A stretch of DNA of 64,000 nt from Acinetobacter sp. WCHA45 (GTDB lineage Bacteria > Pseudomonadota > Gammaproteobacteria > Pseudomonadales > Moraxellaceae), in contig NZ_CP028561.1 of the NCBI RefSeq assembly GCF_002165255.2, forward strand, positions 2,666,001-2,730,000, read 5' to 3'. The position numbers and the translations under genes were made by a program. This document shows positions 31,241 through 40,042 of this stretch, piece by piece (the stretch's first letter is position 1; each line of letters opens with the position of its first letter). The notes under the pieces are model-generated. The model was not told where the DNA came from. It did no database searches and saw only the letters and a program-made list of their open reading frames with translations.

Positions 31241-31289
31241 TTAAGATATATCTTAATTATTCTTACAGCAAGTTAAGATATATCTTTAA
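31241..31289. promoter_or_regulatory. Twin PadR/YqjI-type operators
   Basis: TTAAGATATATCTTAA (31241-31256) and TTAAGATATATCTTTAA (31273-31289) share a 14-bp core. Their dyad centres are 32 bp apart, about three helical turns. They lie 35-83 bp upstream of the repressor's start codon. Autoregulation is inferred. Confidence 0.7.
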
Positions 31290-31350
31290 TTTTTATAATT
31301 TTGATATTTAATGATTTATTAATTTTTTATAGAGAAATTTTATAAAGTTA

Positions 31351-31444
31351 AGTAATAAAAAAGAGCGACGGAGCGCTCTTGTTATTGGCAATAGATATTA
31401 GATATGTTTACAAAATAATCAAGTTGTTTCAAACACAACTATTC
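31351..31444 (-). ncRNA. Candidate small RNA with intrinsic terminator, minus strand
   Basis: A stem AAGAGCG/CGCTCTT (31361-31380) is followed on the minus strand by six U but ends no known gene. Upstream on that strand TTGTTA (31474-31479) and TTATAA (31451-31456) sit at 17-bp spacing, giving a predicted ~90-nt RNA with a second stem AGTTGT/ACAACT near 31420. It could instead insulate the PadR operon from antisense transcription. Confidence 0.3.
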
Positions 31445-31477
31445 TACCTTTTATAAAATGCCAACAAAATCCTTAAC

Positions 31478-31505
31478 AATTTAAAAAGTTTAAACTTTTT
31501 AAATT
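31478..31505. repeat. Perfect 28-bp palindrome before the orphan protease gene
   Basis: The 14-base half AATTTAAAAAGTTT is followed with no spacer by its exact reverse complement. It ends 21 bp before the ATG at 31527. It could be an operator, a cruciform or an RNA stem limiting translation. Confidence 0.7.
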
Positions 31506-31526
31506 TAATTTCATATAACGCTCATT

Positions 31527-32549
31527 ATGTTAAATGGGGACATAATCAAGTTTATAAATTGGTTTTCATATAAAATCATTAACAATCTAGATAAACCATT
31601 AATATATATGATTACATTTGGAATATTAGAACTAATCTTGGGCTCTTCAAATGATCCTGTCACTAAATCTAGTAGACGACTACTTAAAGTCCACTCGGAT
31701 GGCGGAATGGAAGGTCGTTATAAACCTACAGCTGTTGGATCTCATGTATCAGGAATATTAATCTGGTTTAATTACAAATATTTTTTCCTTACAGCAAGAC
31801 ACTGTTTACAAAAATTTAGAGATGATATAGGCGATGAAATACAATTAAACAATTTTTATAATCATTCACCTTATTGGATTAATAAGTCAGATAGCTTTTC
31901 AGATTCACTTCTTGATTTTCTTTACGTAAGAAAAATATGGTTTATTGGAGAAATATTCAAACTAAGAGTATTTGAAACTGCTGAAGGAATTGATTTAGAA
32001 GATTTATGCTTACTAGAAATATATTACCCAATGCAGCCAGTTAAAAACTATGTGAATTTAAATAACTTAAACAATGTTGTGAAATCTAAGTCTGAAGTAA
32101 ATAATAGTCTTATGGGATTTAGTGGCTATCCTGCAGAAAAAAATCCCTATTTTTGGGAGGACAATGATGTAGTTCCTATCACAGGAACTGCCACACATAG
32201 TACCTTATTTACCAGATGGTATGATTACGGCATCAATATAGGAAATAGTAATTGTATTCAGTTACTTAGACCACGTCGATTTGATTACTCAGGAATGTGT
32301 GGTGGAACTGTATTTACAATAAATGAATCGGAGATCAAATGGGCAGGAATGTATATTTCGGGTTCAGATGATAAAGCTCGATACATTCCAAGCTATTTAA
32401 TTTTAGATGTAATTTTAAATTATCGAGAGTCTAGGTCCTTAACTATTGATCAGGATGCGGAAATCTGTGGTGGGGCTAATTACGTATCCAATAAAGAATA
32501 TAGGAAGGCAGTTCAGAGAATGGAAAAGATGTTTAAATCTTGGATATAA
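31527..32549 (+). CDS. Trypsin-fold (PA-clan) protease-like protein with Cys in place of the nucleophile Ser
   Basis: A 340-aa protein, not close to any named gene I know. It has a short hydrophobic segment near residues 25-38 and then a chymotrypsin-like layout. His92 lies in FFLTARHC, an acidic residue at 158-159 in IDLEDLCLLEI, and Cys258 in YSGMCGGTVF, where serine proteases have GxSGG. A Cys at that place is the arrangement of picornavirus 3C-like proteases. The later WAGMYISG strand fits the S1 wall. The gene is markedly AT-rich with many Ile/Asn codons, stands alone between a palindrome and a terminator, and looks acquired. Activity and substrate are unknown. Confidence 0.6.
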   Translation: MLNGDIIKFINWFSYKIINNLDKPLIYMITFGILELILGSSNDPVTKSSRRLLKVHSDGGMEGRYKPTAVGSHVSGILIWFNYKYFFLTARHCLQKFRDDIGDEIQLNNFYNHSPYWINKSDSFSDSLLDFLYVRKIWFIGEIFKLRVFETAEGIDLEDLCLLEIYYPMQPVKNYVNLNNLNNVVKSKSEVNNSLMGFSGYPAEKNPYFWEDNDVVPITGTATHSTLFTRWYDYGINIGNSNCIQLLRPRRFDYSGMCGGTVFTINESEIKWAGMYISGSDDKARYIPSYLILDVILNYRESRSLTIDQDAEICGGANYVSNKEYRKAVQRMEKMFKSWI

Positions 32550-32658
32550 GAACTTTATTAAGTAGTTTCTCTGAAATTAACATAATACGGCTTATGCGAA
32601 ATTAAATTAGAGTATCTAAGGAAAATCAAGTATTTAAGATTTAATTTATCGTAAACAC

Positions 32659-32690
32659 CAAAAAGCCGACTTTTCCAAGTCGGCTTTTTT
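32659..32690. terminator. Bidirectional terminator
   Basis: The stem AAGCCGACTT/AAGTCGGCTT with loop TTCC is flanked by A5 and T6. It ends both the protease gene (plus strand) and guaA (minus strand). Confidence 0.92.
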
Positions 32691-32750
32691 GATCTATTTT
32701 AAAAGTTTTTCAAATACCCTAAGCCTACTGCCTCGCGCAGAGCGCTTGGC

Positions 32751-32794
32751 GTAAAACTGGCAAGCAGCGTTGCTGCTTGAAACCCCAGTTTTAC
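32751..32794. repeat. Extended nested hairpin overlapping the guaA stop
   Basis: The outer arms GTAAAACTGG/CCAGTTTTAC enclose an inner stem CAAGCAGC/GCTGCTTG. The outer right arm covers the guaA stop codon. The structure lacks a U-run and may protect the mRNA 3' end or be a REP-like element. Confidence 0.55.
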
Positions 32795-34359
32795 TCCCAT
32801 TCAATCGTAGCTGGTGGCTTAGATGACACGTCATATACAACACGTGAAACATCTTTGATTTCGTTCATGATACGCGTTGAGATTTTATCTACAAGATCAT
32901 AAGGGAGATGTGCAAAACGCGCTGTCATAAAGTCAACTGTTTCAACCGCACGAAGCGCAATCACCCATGCATAACGGCGACCATCACCAACAACACCCAC
33001 CGATTTTACAGGTTGGAATACTGCAAATGCTTGCGCAGTTTTATCATACCAACCGCTTGCACGAAGCTCTTGCATAAAGATGTCATCCGCAAGACGAAGA
33101 ATATCCGCATATTCTTTTTTCACTTCACCTAAAATACGCACGCCCAAACCTGGACCTGGGAATGGGTGACGATAAAGCATTTCATGTGGTAAACCTAAAG
33201 TTGTACCTAGACGGCGTACTTCATCTTTAAACAAATCACGAATCGGCTCAACCAATTCAAAAGCTAAGTCATCTGGTAAACCGCCCACATTGTGGTGTGA
33301 TTTAATCACATGTGCCTTACCATTTTTGGTTGCAGCAGATTCGATCACGTCTGGGTAAATCGTACCTTGTGCAAGGAAATTTACGCCATCAAGTTTACGT
33401 GCTTCTTCAGCAAAAACTTCGATGAATTCACGCCCAATAATTTTACGTTTTTTCTCAGGATCAACTTCACCCGCTAACGCAGTTAAGAAGCGCTGTTCAG
33501 CATCGGCACGAATCACACGGATACCCATGTTTTTCGCAAACATGTCCATCACTTGTTCACCTTCGTTTAAACGAAGTAAACCATTGTCTACAAATACGCA
33601 AGTCAACTGATCGCCAATCGCACGGTGTAAAAGTGCAGCAACAACAGAAGAATCCACACCACCAGAAAGACCTAACAGAACTTTTTGATCACCAATTTGC
33701 TCACGTAATTGTTCAACACGCAAGTCGATGATATTTTCAGAATTCCAGAGATTACGGCATCCACAAATCCCATGCACAAAGTTCGATAATAACTCTGCAC
33801 CTTTCGCTGTATGGGTCACTTCAGGGTGGAATTGAACACCATAGAAACGACGTGCTTCATCACTTACCGCGGCAAATGGACAGCTTGGTGTGCTTGCAGT
33901 AACAGAGAAACCTTCAGGAATCACACTGACTTTATCGCCATGACTCATCCAAACATTAAGCTTGTCGTCACCATCATTGAGATCACCCAACAATTGATCG
34001 CGTACCAACACATCAACAGCTGCATAACCAAATTCGTGAACTGTACCTGGTTCTACTTTACCACCAAGCTGTTCAGACATGGTTTGTAAGCCATAGCAAA
34101 TACCCAATACTGGTATACCAAGTTCAAATACAACTTGTGGCGCACGTGGACTACCTTCTTCATGTACGCTCTCAGGACCACCTGACAAAATAATCCCGTT
34201 CGGATTAAACGCACGAATGTCTTCTTCAGACATATCGAAAGCATACATTTCAGAATAAACACCCGCTTCACGTACGCGACGTGCAATCAGCTGGCTATAT
34301 TGAGAGCCGAAATCCAAAATAAGGATACGATCTTCAGTAATTTGAGTATTGGTCGTCAT
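32791..34359 (-). CDS. guaA: GMP synthase (glutamine-hydrolysing)
   Basis: It converts XMP to GMP using glutamine and ATP in the cytoplasm. The 522-aa protein has the class I glutamine amidotransferase domain (catalytic Cys in LGICYGLQ, His/Glu in QFHPEVTHT). An ATP-pyrophosphatase domain follows with the P-loop LSGGVDSSV, and then the C-terminal dimerisation part ending [13 protein letters not shown]. Full length and intact. No upstream riboswitch-like structure is evident. Confidence 0.98.
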   Translation of the reverse strand: MTTNTQITEDRILILDFGSQYSQLIARRVREAGVYSEMYAFDMSEEDIRAFNPNGIILSGGPESVHEEGSPRAPQVVFELGIPVLGICYGLQTMSEQLGGKVEPGTVHEFGYAAVDVLVRDQLLGDLNDGDDKLNVWMSHGDKVSVIPEGFSVTASTPSCPFAAVSDEARRFYGVQFHPEVTHTAKGAELLSNFVHGICGCRNLWNSENIIDLRVEQLREQIGDQKVLLGLSGGVDSSVVAALLHRAIGDQLTCVFVDNGLLRLNEGEQVMDMFAKNMGIRVIRADAEQRFLTALAGEVDPEKKRKIIGREFIEVFAEEARKLDGVNFLAQGTIYPDVIESAATKNGKAHVIKSHHNVGGLPDDLAFELVEPIRDLFKDEVRRLGTTLGLPHEMLYRHPFPGPGLGVRILGEVKKEYADILRLADDIFMQELRASGWYDKTAQAFAVFQPVKSVGVVGDGRRYAWVIALRAVETVDFMTARFAHLPYDLVDKISTRIMNEIKDVSRVVYDVSSKPPATIEWE

Positions 34360-34453
34360 GGCTAAACATTAAAGGCAAATGAATTAAGCGCCATATTCTA
34401 ACATTTTTCACACTTTGGCGCACCGCAATTCATCATCTATCTTATTTTTTAGC

Positions 34454-34672
34454 ATGTATGATCAATTACGACTGATATTTAAACTAAAATTCCCCAAGCA
34501 CGTGTTGAAAAAGAGAATTAAATCAGCAATTCTTGCTGATTCCGATCAACAAAAAGCAAAAATTGGTGCTAAGATGATGAGTCGAAAATATGCATTACCA
34601 CGGAAAGGTATGCAGTCGGCATCATCGTTTCCTTTTTGTGCGACTGCACTATCCTTGGAAAGAGGAAAATAA
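34454..34672 (+). CDS. Weak small open frame in the guaA-DUF445 gap
   Basis: The ~430-bp gap at 34360-34788 holds a 72-codon basic frame starting MYDQLRLIFKLKFPKHVL, without a ribosome-binding site. An overlapping frame (around 34590-34760) also stays open past its stop. I recognise neither. The region may be the remains of a decayed gene, and nothing else is visible in it. Confidence 0.2.
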   Translation: MYDQLRLIFKLKFPKHVLKKRIKSAILADSDQQKAKIGAKMMSRKYALPRKGMQSASSFPFCATALSLERGK

Positions 34673-34788
34673 AAAGGTAACTAAAAGCCTAAAAGATATT
34701 GGCTCAGTCAATATTGTAAAATATTTCACTATCATCTATGGCTGCCCTATCACGAGCAACAATTAGGACTTGAAGGACCAATACAATA

Positions 34789-36027
34789 ATGTTTCAAGAA
34801 ATGATTGCGGATTTTCAACAGAATTTCTGGTTATATATTTCGATCCCATTTATTAGTGGCTTTATTGGCTATGTAACGAAAGTTATTGCCATTCAAATGA
34901 TGTTTGCACCACTTGAATTTAAGGGACTCAGGTTATTTGGTCTTCCAATCGGATGGCAAGGCATCGTCCCGCGAAAAGCTGAAAAAATGGCGACCATAGC
35001 TGTTGAGTTAATGACCTCAAAGTTAATTCAGCCCCAAGAAATTTTTGCCAGACTGGATCCCAAGCGTATTGCTCAGGAAATTGAAAAACCGTTAATGGCC
35101 TCTGCCGAGGATATTACTCGCGAAGTTGCACAGCAATATCAGCCTGGTTTATGGGAAGGTATGCCTGAGTTCGCACGCAAGAAATTAATTAAGCGAGTTC
35201 AAGCCAAAGCCCCTGAGATTGTTGAACATATCATGGGCGAAGTGCAAAAAGATGTGATCAAATACTTTGACATCAAACACATGGTGATTAGCAATCTCCT
35301 CAAAGATAAGCGTCTTCTCAACGAAATTTTCAAAAAAGTCGGTAAGCAAGAGTTTAGATTCTTTAGTAATGTCGGCTTTGTCTTTGGTTTTGCGATCGGT
35401 GTTGTACAAATGTTGTGTTGGGTGGTCACTCAAGGAAAATATCCTTGGATGCTGCCAATGTTCGGTGGCTTTGTCGGCTTTTTCAGTGACTGGATGGCTT
35501 TACAAATGATGTTTAGACCATTGTACCCAAAGAAGATTTTGGGCTACACATGGCAAGGTTTGTTCATCAAGCGTCAAAATGAAGTCGCGGCAGACTATGC
35601 AGCGCTCATTTCTAAACAATTACTCACATCCCGTAATATGATGGAAGAGCTTTTCTCTGGAACAAATTCAGATAAAGTCATCGAACTTGTCAGTCGCCAT
35701 GTCAAACAAGAAATTGACCTACAGGCAGGTATTGTTCGTCCATTGGTTGTTTATGCGATTGGTGGTGAAAAATATCAAAATCTGAAAGCAGAAGTTGCCG
35801 AACGTATTTTAAAACAACTCCCAGAGACGATGCGCTATGTAGAGTCTTATGCCGAAGATGCCATGGATGTTCGCACGACTTTAGTCGAACGAATGCAAAA
35901 ATTAAGCCCTGAAGAATTTGAAGGTATGCTCCGCCCTGCATTTAAAGAAGATGAATGGTCATTGATCATTGTTGGCGCAGTACTAGGTTTCCTTGTTGGG
36001 GAAATGCAAATTCACTTTATGCTCTAA
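34789..36027 (+). CDS. DUF445 family membrane protein
   Basis: A 412-aa protein with membrane segments at the start (YISIPFISGFIGYVTKVIAIQMMFAP), the middle (FFSNVGFVFGFAIGVVQMLCWVV and FGGFVGFFSDWMALQMMFRPL) and the end (LIIVGAVLGFLVGEMQ). The internal duplication of the GxxGxxTxxIAIQMMFxPL type block, here at residues ~20-45 and ~225-250, is characteristic of DUF445. Function is unknown in the family. Confidence 0.88.
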   Translation: MFQEMIADFQQNFWLYISIPFISGFIGYVTKVIAIQMMFAPLEFKGLRLFGLPIGWQGIVPRKAEKMATIAVELMTSKLIQPQEIFARLDPKRIAQEIEKPLMASAEDITREVAQQYQPGLWEGMPEFARKKLIKRVQAKAPEIVEHIMGEVQKDVIKYFDIKHMVISNLLKDKRLLNEIFKKVGKQEFRFFSNVGFVFGFAIGVVQMLCWVVTQGKYPWMLPMFGGFVGFFSDWMALQMMFRPLYPKKILGYTWQGLFIKRQNEVAADYAALISKQLLTSRNMMEELFSGTNSDKVIELVSRHVKQEIDLQAGIVRPLVVYAIGGEKYQNLKAEVAERILKQLPETMRYVESYAEDAMDVRTTLVERMQKLSPEEFEGMLRPAFKEDEWSLIIVGAVLGFLVGEMQIHFML

Positions 36028-36049
36028 AGCAATACCATCAGAATCAAAC

Positions 36050-36072
36050 AAGGAAGCTAAGGCTTCCTTTTT
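36050..36072 (+). terminator. Terminator after the DUF445 gene
   Basis: A stem AAGGAAGC/GCTTCCTT with a 4-base loop is followed by a T-run. It separates the gene from the convergent BOF-protein gene. Confidence 0.85.
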
Positions 36073-36077
36073 TATGC

Positions 36078-36446
36078 TTAATGCAAGTGTTTTTCTATTT
36101 TGATCACTTCAATGTCAGTGGGTTTATAGCGGTGGGTATCCACCTCTCCCACTAGCCGAACATGATCACCCACTTTCAAGCCTGCTTTACGCCAAATATC
36201 ATCATCAACTTCAATGCCAATCGTGCCACTCTGATCTTTAAATTCGTAATGATCACTTCGCAAATGTTTCGTAATTTGGCCTGTTAAAGTAACACCCATT
36301 TCATCAGCCAGTTGAGCAATCTGATTCACCATTACCACATTTTTTGCTGCTTCTTGCACAAGCACATGATCATCTTTACCTGCCCAAGTTGATGTTGATA
36401 AGCCAATTAAAATCGCTATTCCACAAGGCATCAAGATTTGTTTCAT
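36078..36446 (-). CDS. YgiW/YdeI-family periplasmic OB-fold protein (BOF)
   Basis: A 122-aa secreted protein: signal peptide with cleavage near STWA-G, then a small beta-barrel with VTLTGQITKHLRSDHYEFKDQSG, IEVDDDIW and VRLVGEVD. This is the pattern of the BOF family, which in E. coli is linked to stress tolerance. It is convergent with DUF445. Confidence 0.88.
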   Translation of the reverse strand: MKQILMPCGIAILIGLSTSTWAGKDDHVLVQEAAKNVVMVNQIAQLADEMGVTLTGQITKHLRSDHYEFKDQSGTIGIEVDDDIWRKAGLKVGDHVRLVGEVDTHRYKPTDIEVIKIEKHLH

Positions 36447-36592
36447 TGAATATCTCCTCCAGTTCTTCTCTTTATTATTATCTAAACAGAGATAAGCCGT
36501 TGCTTCAGCTTCTGTTTGTAATTAAGCATCAACTTTATCTGTATAAAAACCGATCCCCACTCACTAACGTAGGGATTGTTTTTAATGGCTCA

Positions 36593-37015
36593 TTATTTCT
36601 CAATCATATGATCTAAGCTCAAACGACCAGCACCATGCAACATTAAATAAAATAAACCACCAGACATAGCTAAGTTTTTCATAAAGTTGATTTGTTGCAT
36701 TTGATCATCTGCGCCGTGGAAAATGAATGCGGTAATAATGCTAAAAATACCTAAACCAAATGCAGCTAAACGGGCTTGAAAACCAAATAACAGCGCAAGT
36801 CCACCACCAAACTCAACCAAGATCGTTACTGGTAACAATGCGGCAGGCACACCCATCGATTCCATATAACCCGCTGTAGCGCCATAAGCACTGAGCTTGC
36901 CCCATCCTGCAATAATAAAAATATAGGCCATTAGGATACGAGCAACAAGCGTAACGATATTTTCTACACCTGACTGCGTTACCATATTTTTTACGATAAC
37001 ATTTGGATTAAACAT
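36593..37015 (-). CDS. DoxX family membrane protein
   Basis: About 140 aa with four hydrophobic helices (LVARILMAYIFIIAGWGKLSAY, LLPVTILVEFGGGLALLFG, LAAFGLGIFSIITAFIFH, LAMSGGLFYLMLHG). FIIAGWGKL and EFGGGLALLFG are typical of DoxX/YphA-like proteins. The ATG at 37015 has GGAA upstream. Likely an inner-membrane quinone- or redox-linked protein; the precise role is unknown. Confidence 0.87.
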   Translation of the reverse strand: MFNPNVIVKNMVTQSGVENIVTLVARILMAYIFIIAGWGKLSAYGATAGYMESMGVPAALLPVTILVEFGGGLALLFGFQARLAAFGLGIFSIITAFIFHGADDQMQQINFMKNLAMSGGLFYLMLHGAGRLSLDHMIEK

Positions 37016-37251
37016 AATTGATTCCACACTAGTTGTTTTTTAATACAGAAACAGTTTATGTGTGTTTTATTTTGCAATAAACGTTATATTAATTAATGCA
37101 TCGTTCTATATTTGCAACAAACATCATTATTCTAGATCAAAATTAATCATGTCGCTACTCAATGAATGTTACCAATTAAATTGGTTTTTATACTGACATT
37201 CTATAGTTGCACTGCTACGATTTAGCTCAAATTCATACTGTTAACAGCTTC

Positions 37252-37890
37252 ATGGAACTTATTGATTTTATTCTGCACGTTGATGAACACCTTTTAGAAT
37301 TTATTACCAATTATGGCGTATGGATTTATGCCATTTTATTTTTAATTATCTTCGTGGAAACGGGTCTCGTAGTGATGCCTTTTTTACCAGGAGATAGCTT
37401 ATTATTTGCTGCGGGTGCACTAGCAGCATCAACTGGTGCGATGGATCCGTGGGTACTCGGTATTTTATTATTTATTGCCGCAGTATTAGGTGATACCGTA
37501 AATTACCATATTGGGCGTTATATCGGCCCACGTGTATTCGAAATGAATTTACGATTCATCAATCAACAACATTTACTCAAAACACAGCAGTTCTTCCAAC
37601 GTCATGGCGGTAAAACCATTATTTTTGCCCGCTTTGTTCCATTTGCACGTACTTTTGCACCATTTGTGGCAGGTGCAGGCAGTATGAATTATAAATTTTT
37701 CCTCACCTATAACGTAATTGGTGCTTTTTGTTGGATCGCATCATTTATTACGTTAGGTTATATCTTTGGTAATATGCCAATCGTTAAAGATAACTTCACC
37801 CATTTAATTTTTGGCATTATTATCATCAGTATCTTGCCGGGCGTAATTGGTTTTGTTCGGCAAAAACTCAATGAGCGTAAAGCTCAATAA
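37252..37890 (+). CDS. DedA-family (VTT domain) membrane protein
   Basis: A 212-aa inner-membrane protein of the DedA family, some of whose members flip undecaprenyl phosphate or phospholipids. Visible marks are the ETGLVVMPFLPGDSLLFAAGALA block, GDTVNYHIGRYIG, FARFVPFARTFAPFVAGAG with its conserved Arg residues, and several membrane helices. The ATG at 37252 gives the typical MELIDFILHVDEHL start. The in-frame ATG at 37207 adds 15 non-conserved residues. Confidence 0.9.
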   Translation: MELIDFILHVDEHLLEFITNYGVWIYAILFLIIFVETGLVVMPFLPGDSLLFAAGALAASTGAMDPWVLGILLFIAAVLGDTVNYHIGRYIGPRVFEMNLRFINQQHLLKTQQFFQRHGGKTIIFARFVPFARTFAPFVAGAGSMNYKFFLTYNVIGAFCWIASFITLGYIFGNMPIVKDNFTHLIFGIIIISILPGVIGFVRQKLNERKAQ

Positions 37891-37891
37891 A

Positions 37892-38500
37892 TTAAAATAA
37901 TCGAAAAATCATAGGCAACATACAGATCAGTAATAACATTGCCGACCCTTTATATAAATGGTCGGCTGTAATTCCATTGAAACTCCCAACCAAAAGTGCT
38001 CGTCCGAAGTACATCCAAAAAATACTTACAGGGATTAAAATCACACTAAAAATCGCAAAAACCAGCACTGCATTTTCAATCGAATTCCATGTTTCAACAG
38101 GAAAAATACCTGCCGCTAAAAGCACTGTTTTTGGATTTTTTAAAGTAGCGCTAAACAATTTTGTCTTACGTATCTTCTGATGGCGTTGATCATATTTTTG
38201 CAAATGCGCACTTTTCCAAAGATGAAATGCCATCCAAAGTACCACTGCTAAACTCACCGTATGTAAAATCACATCTAAAGCTGGCCAAATCGGCTCAAAG
38301 AGATGAATAAATAATGCCCACAAACTTATGCCATATACATATCCCAACCATTCAATTGGAATGAAGATTATCGTCTTAAAAGCGCCTTGTTGATGAGTTG
38401 CACTGGCGAGCAATGCATTGGTTGGACCGGGTATTAATAACACCGCCAACATCGCCAAAACAAAAAACCAACTTTCAATCATAGACAGACCAGATGACAA
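37892..38500 (-). CDS. LysE-family amino-acid/metabolite exporter
   Basis: A 202-aa protein with about six membrane helices and the LysE family N-terminal motif LIPGPTNALLASATHQQG. It also has a central KNPKTVLLAAGIF segment matching the NPKxxLF-type block. The export substrate cannot be told. It ends 2 nt from the convergent DedA gene, with no terminator between them. Confidence 0.87.
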   Translation of the reverse strand: MSSGLSMIESWFFVLAMLAVLLIPGPTNALLASATHQQGAFKTIIFIPIEWLGYVYGISLWALFIHLFEPIWPALDVILHTVSLAVVLWMAFHLWKSAHLQKYDQRHQKIRKTKLFSATLKNPKTVLLAAGIFPVETWNSIENAVLVFAIFSVILIPVSIFWMYFGRALLVGSFNGITADHLYKGSAMLLLICMLPMIFRLF

Positions 38501-38650
38501 AATATGCTCGTCACCTTAAACGAATTTGAAGCAAAAAAACAAATTTAGAGGAGAAAATTAGGCTATAAAAATTAAAGAAATGAATATAAATATTATTAAG
38601 ATATTGTTTTATATATTTTTATCTTGAAATATTTTGCTAAAATTTAGTTA

Positions 38651-38680
38651 TTTATCACTGTAGTAAATTACAGTGATAAA
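38651..38680. repeat. 12-bp hairpin downstream of the 38.7-kb lipoprotein gene
   Basis: The perfect arms TTTATCACTGTA and TACAGTGATAAA enclose a 6-base loop. It lies 12 nt beyond the lipoprotein stop codon on the minus strand and probably ends that transcript, although the U-run is poor. Between it and the LysE gene only AT-rich sequence is visible. Confidence 0.6.
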
Positions 38681-38691
38681 TGAATTTCAAC

Positions 38692-39084
38692 TTATGATTT
38701 TGAACGTGGCTTGACCACAATTGCACAACCTTTGAACTGTGCAGCTTGCACAATTGCATCCTGCTGACCTAATAAGTTAGCGAGCTCGGTGTTCTTGGTG
38801 TTCATCGACTGGCCCATATTTAATGAGATTGTTGGCGAAATTCCCCAACCACCGCCTCTTGCCCAACCACCACCAAGTCCAATACCGACACCAACCCCAG
38901 TACGTTTAGGTGTCTGCACACCATTATCGATGTATTGTTGAATACGATTATATTCAGCTTGCAACTGTTGGCAGTTTAAAGCTTGGTACTGAGTTGGTGA
39001 AACATAAGACGGCTTAACCGTTGATGCGCAAGCACCTAATAACATACTGAGTGCTACCACAGGCATCCAATATAAGCGTTTCAT
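38692..39084 (-). CDS. Hypothetical lipoprotein with Gly-rich segment
   Basis: A 130-aa protein with lipobox LGAC (MLLGACAST), the motif LNCQQLQAEYNRI common in small envelope lipoproteins, a Gly-rich stretch (GVGVGIGLGGGWARGGGWG) at about 64-82, and a second Cys near the C-terminus. It is likely an outer-membrane lipoprotein. The Gly zipper-like segment could insert in a membrane. Follows the ParA-type gene after 9 nt. Confidence 0.75.
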   Translation of the reverse strand: MKRLYWMPVVALSMLLGACASTVKPSYVSPTQYQALNCQQLQAEYNRIQQYIDNGVQTPKRTGVGVGIGLGGGWARGGGWGISPTISLNMGQSMNTKNTELANLLGQQDAIVQAAQFKGCAIVVKPRSKS

Positions 39085-39093
39085 AAGATTCTC

Positions 39094-39936
39094 TTATTTT
39101 TTTGATTCAATCTCACCAAATAAAGTGACGTAAGCTAAGGTCAACTTATGTTCTGATGCCAAGTGAATCAAGGGTAAATTCTTTTGATGTGATTCTTTCA
39201 TCAACACGGATGGCGGTAACATGCTTTCTAAAACAGGCAAACCTTCATCTTTTAATTGCTGAACCACTTCACGCGGTAACTTTGCTTGAGACTGGAATTG
39301 ATTTACGACGATTCCTTCAATCTCCAAGCGATCATTATGATCATCTTGGGTTTCGAGTACATTTTCAATCAAAGTTTGTAACGCGCGTTTTGAGAAGACA
39401 TCACAATCGAAAGGAATCAATACTCGGTCTGCTGAAATTAATGCTGATAATGTAAAAAAGTTAAACGCTGGAGGAGTATCAATAAAAATACGGTCATAAC
39501 GCGCACTTAGTGATTGGATTGAGTCACGTAACTTATAAATTTTGTGCTTACTTTCTAATGCATGCTCCAAAGCACCAAGACTTGGACTTGCAGGAATCAC
39601 ATCTAAGTTTTCAAAAGATGAGCGATGAACGTAACTTTCTAAACCCTTACCACGTGGTGCTTTCAAAATGGAACCAATTGCATTACCAATCAGGCCCTTT
39701 TGCTGCGTGCTTCCCAAAATATCTTCAAAGAAATTTTCAATGTTTGGCTCTAGTGCTGCTTTGTCAGCAGAATATGTTGCATCTTCACCTAAAAGGTACT
39801 GGCTTGAATTTGCTTGTGGGTCAAGATCAATCACCAAAGTTCTTAAACCTTGCTTAGCACTAATTGCAGCTAAGTTGACTGTAATACTTGATTTCCCTAC
39901 ACCACCTTTTTGGTTAAATACCACACGAGTTAACAT
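39094..39936 (-). CDS. ParA-family ATPase
   Basis: A 280-aa deviant Walker ATPase: MLTRVVFNQKGGVGKSS at the N-terminus (signature Lys), DLDPQANSS and the Walker B-like IFIDTPP. Such proteins position DNA or large complexes on the nucleoid. No ParB gene or obvious parS is next to it, so it may be an orphan that partitions something other than the chromosome. It is co-directional with the lipoprotein gene. Confidence 0.88.
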   Translation of the reverse strand: MLTRVVFNQKGGVGKSSITVNLAAISAKQGLRTLVIDLDPQANSSQYLLGEDATYSADKAALEPNIENFFEDILGSTQQKGLIGNAIGSILKAPRGKGLESYVHRSSFENLDVIPASPSLGALEHALESKHKIYKLRDSIQSLSARYDRIFIDTPPAFNFFTLSALISADRVLIPFDCDVFSKRALQTLIENVLETQDDHNDRLEIEGIVVNQFQSQAKLPREVVQQLKDEGLPVLESMLPPSVLMKESHQKNLPLIHLASEHKLTLAYVTLFGEIESKK

Positions 39937-39990
39937 GATTTCCCTCTACAAGATTTTTGTAAACTGCACGCAGTTTAACCTAGTGCAAAA

Positions 39991-40042
39991 ACAATTACTA
40001 AAACAATGTCAAACAATTACTAAAACAATGTCAAACAATTAC
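39991..40042. repeat. 22-bp tandem repeat, 2.4 copies
   Basis: The unit ACAATTACTAAAACAATGTC+AA occurs at 39991-40012 and 40013-40034, with a partial third copy to 40042 that overlaps the sirB2 stop. It lies between ParA and sirB2, upstream of ParA, where binding sites for a partition partner might be expected. Confidence 0.7.
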
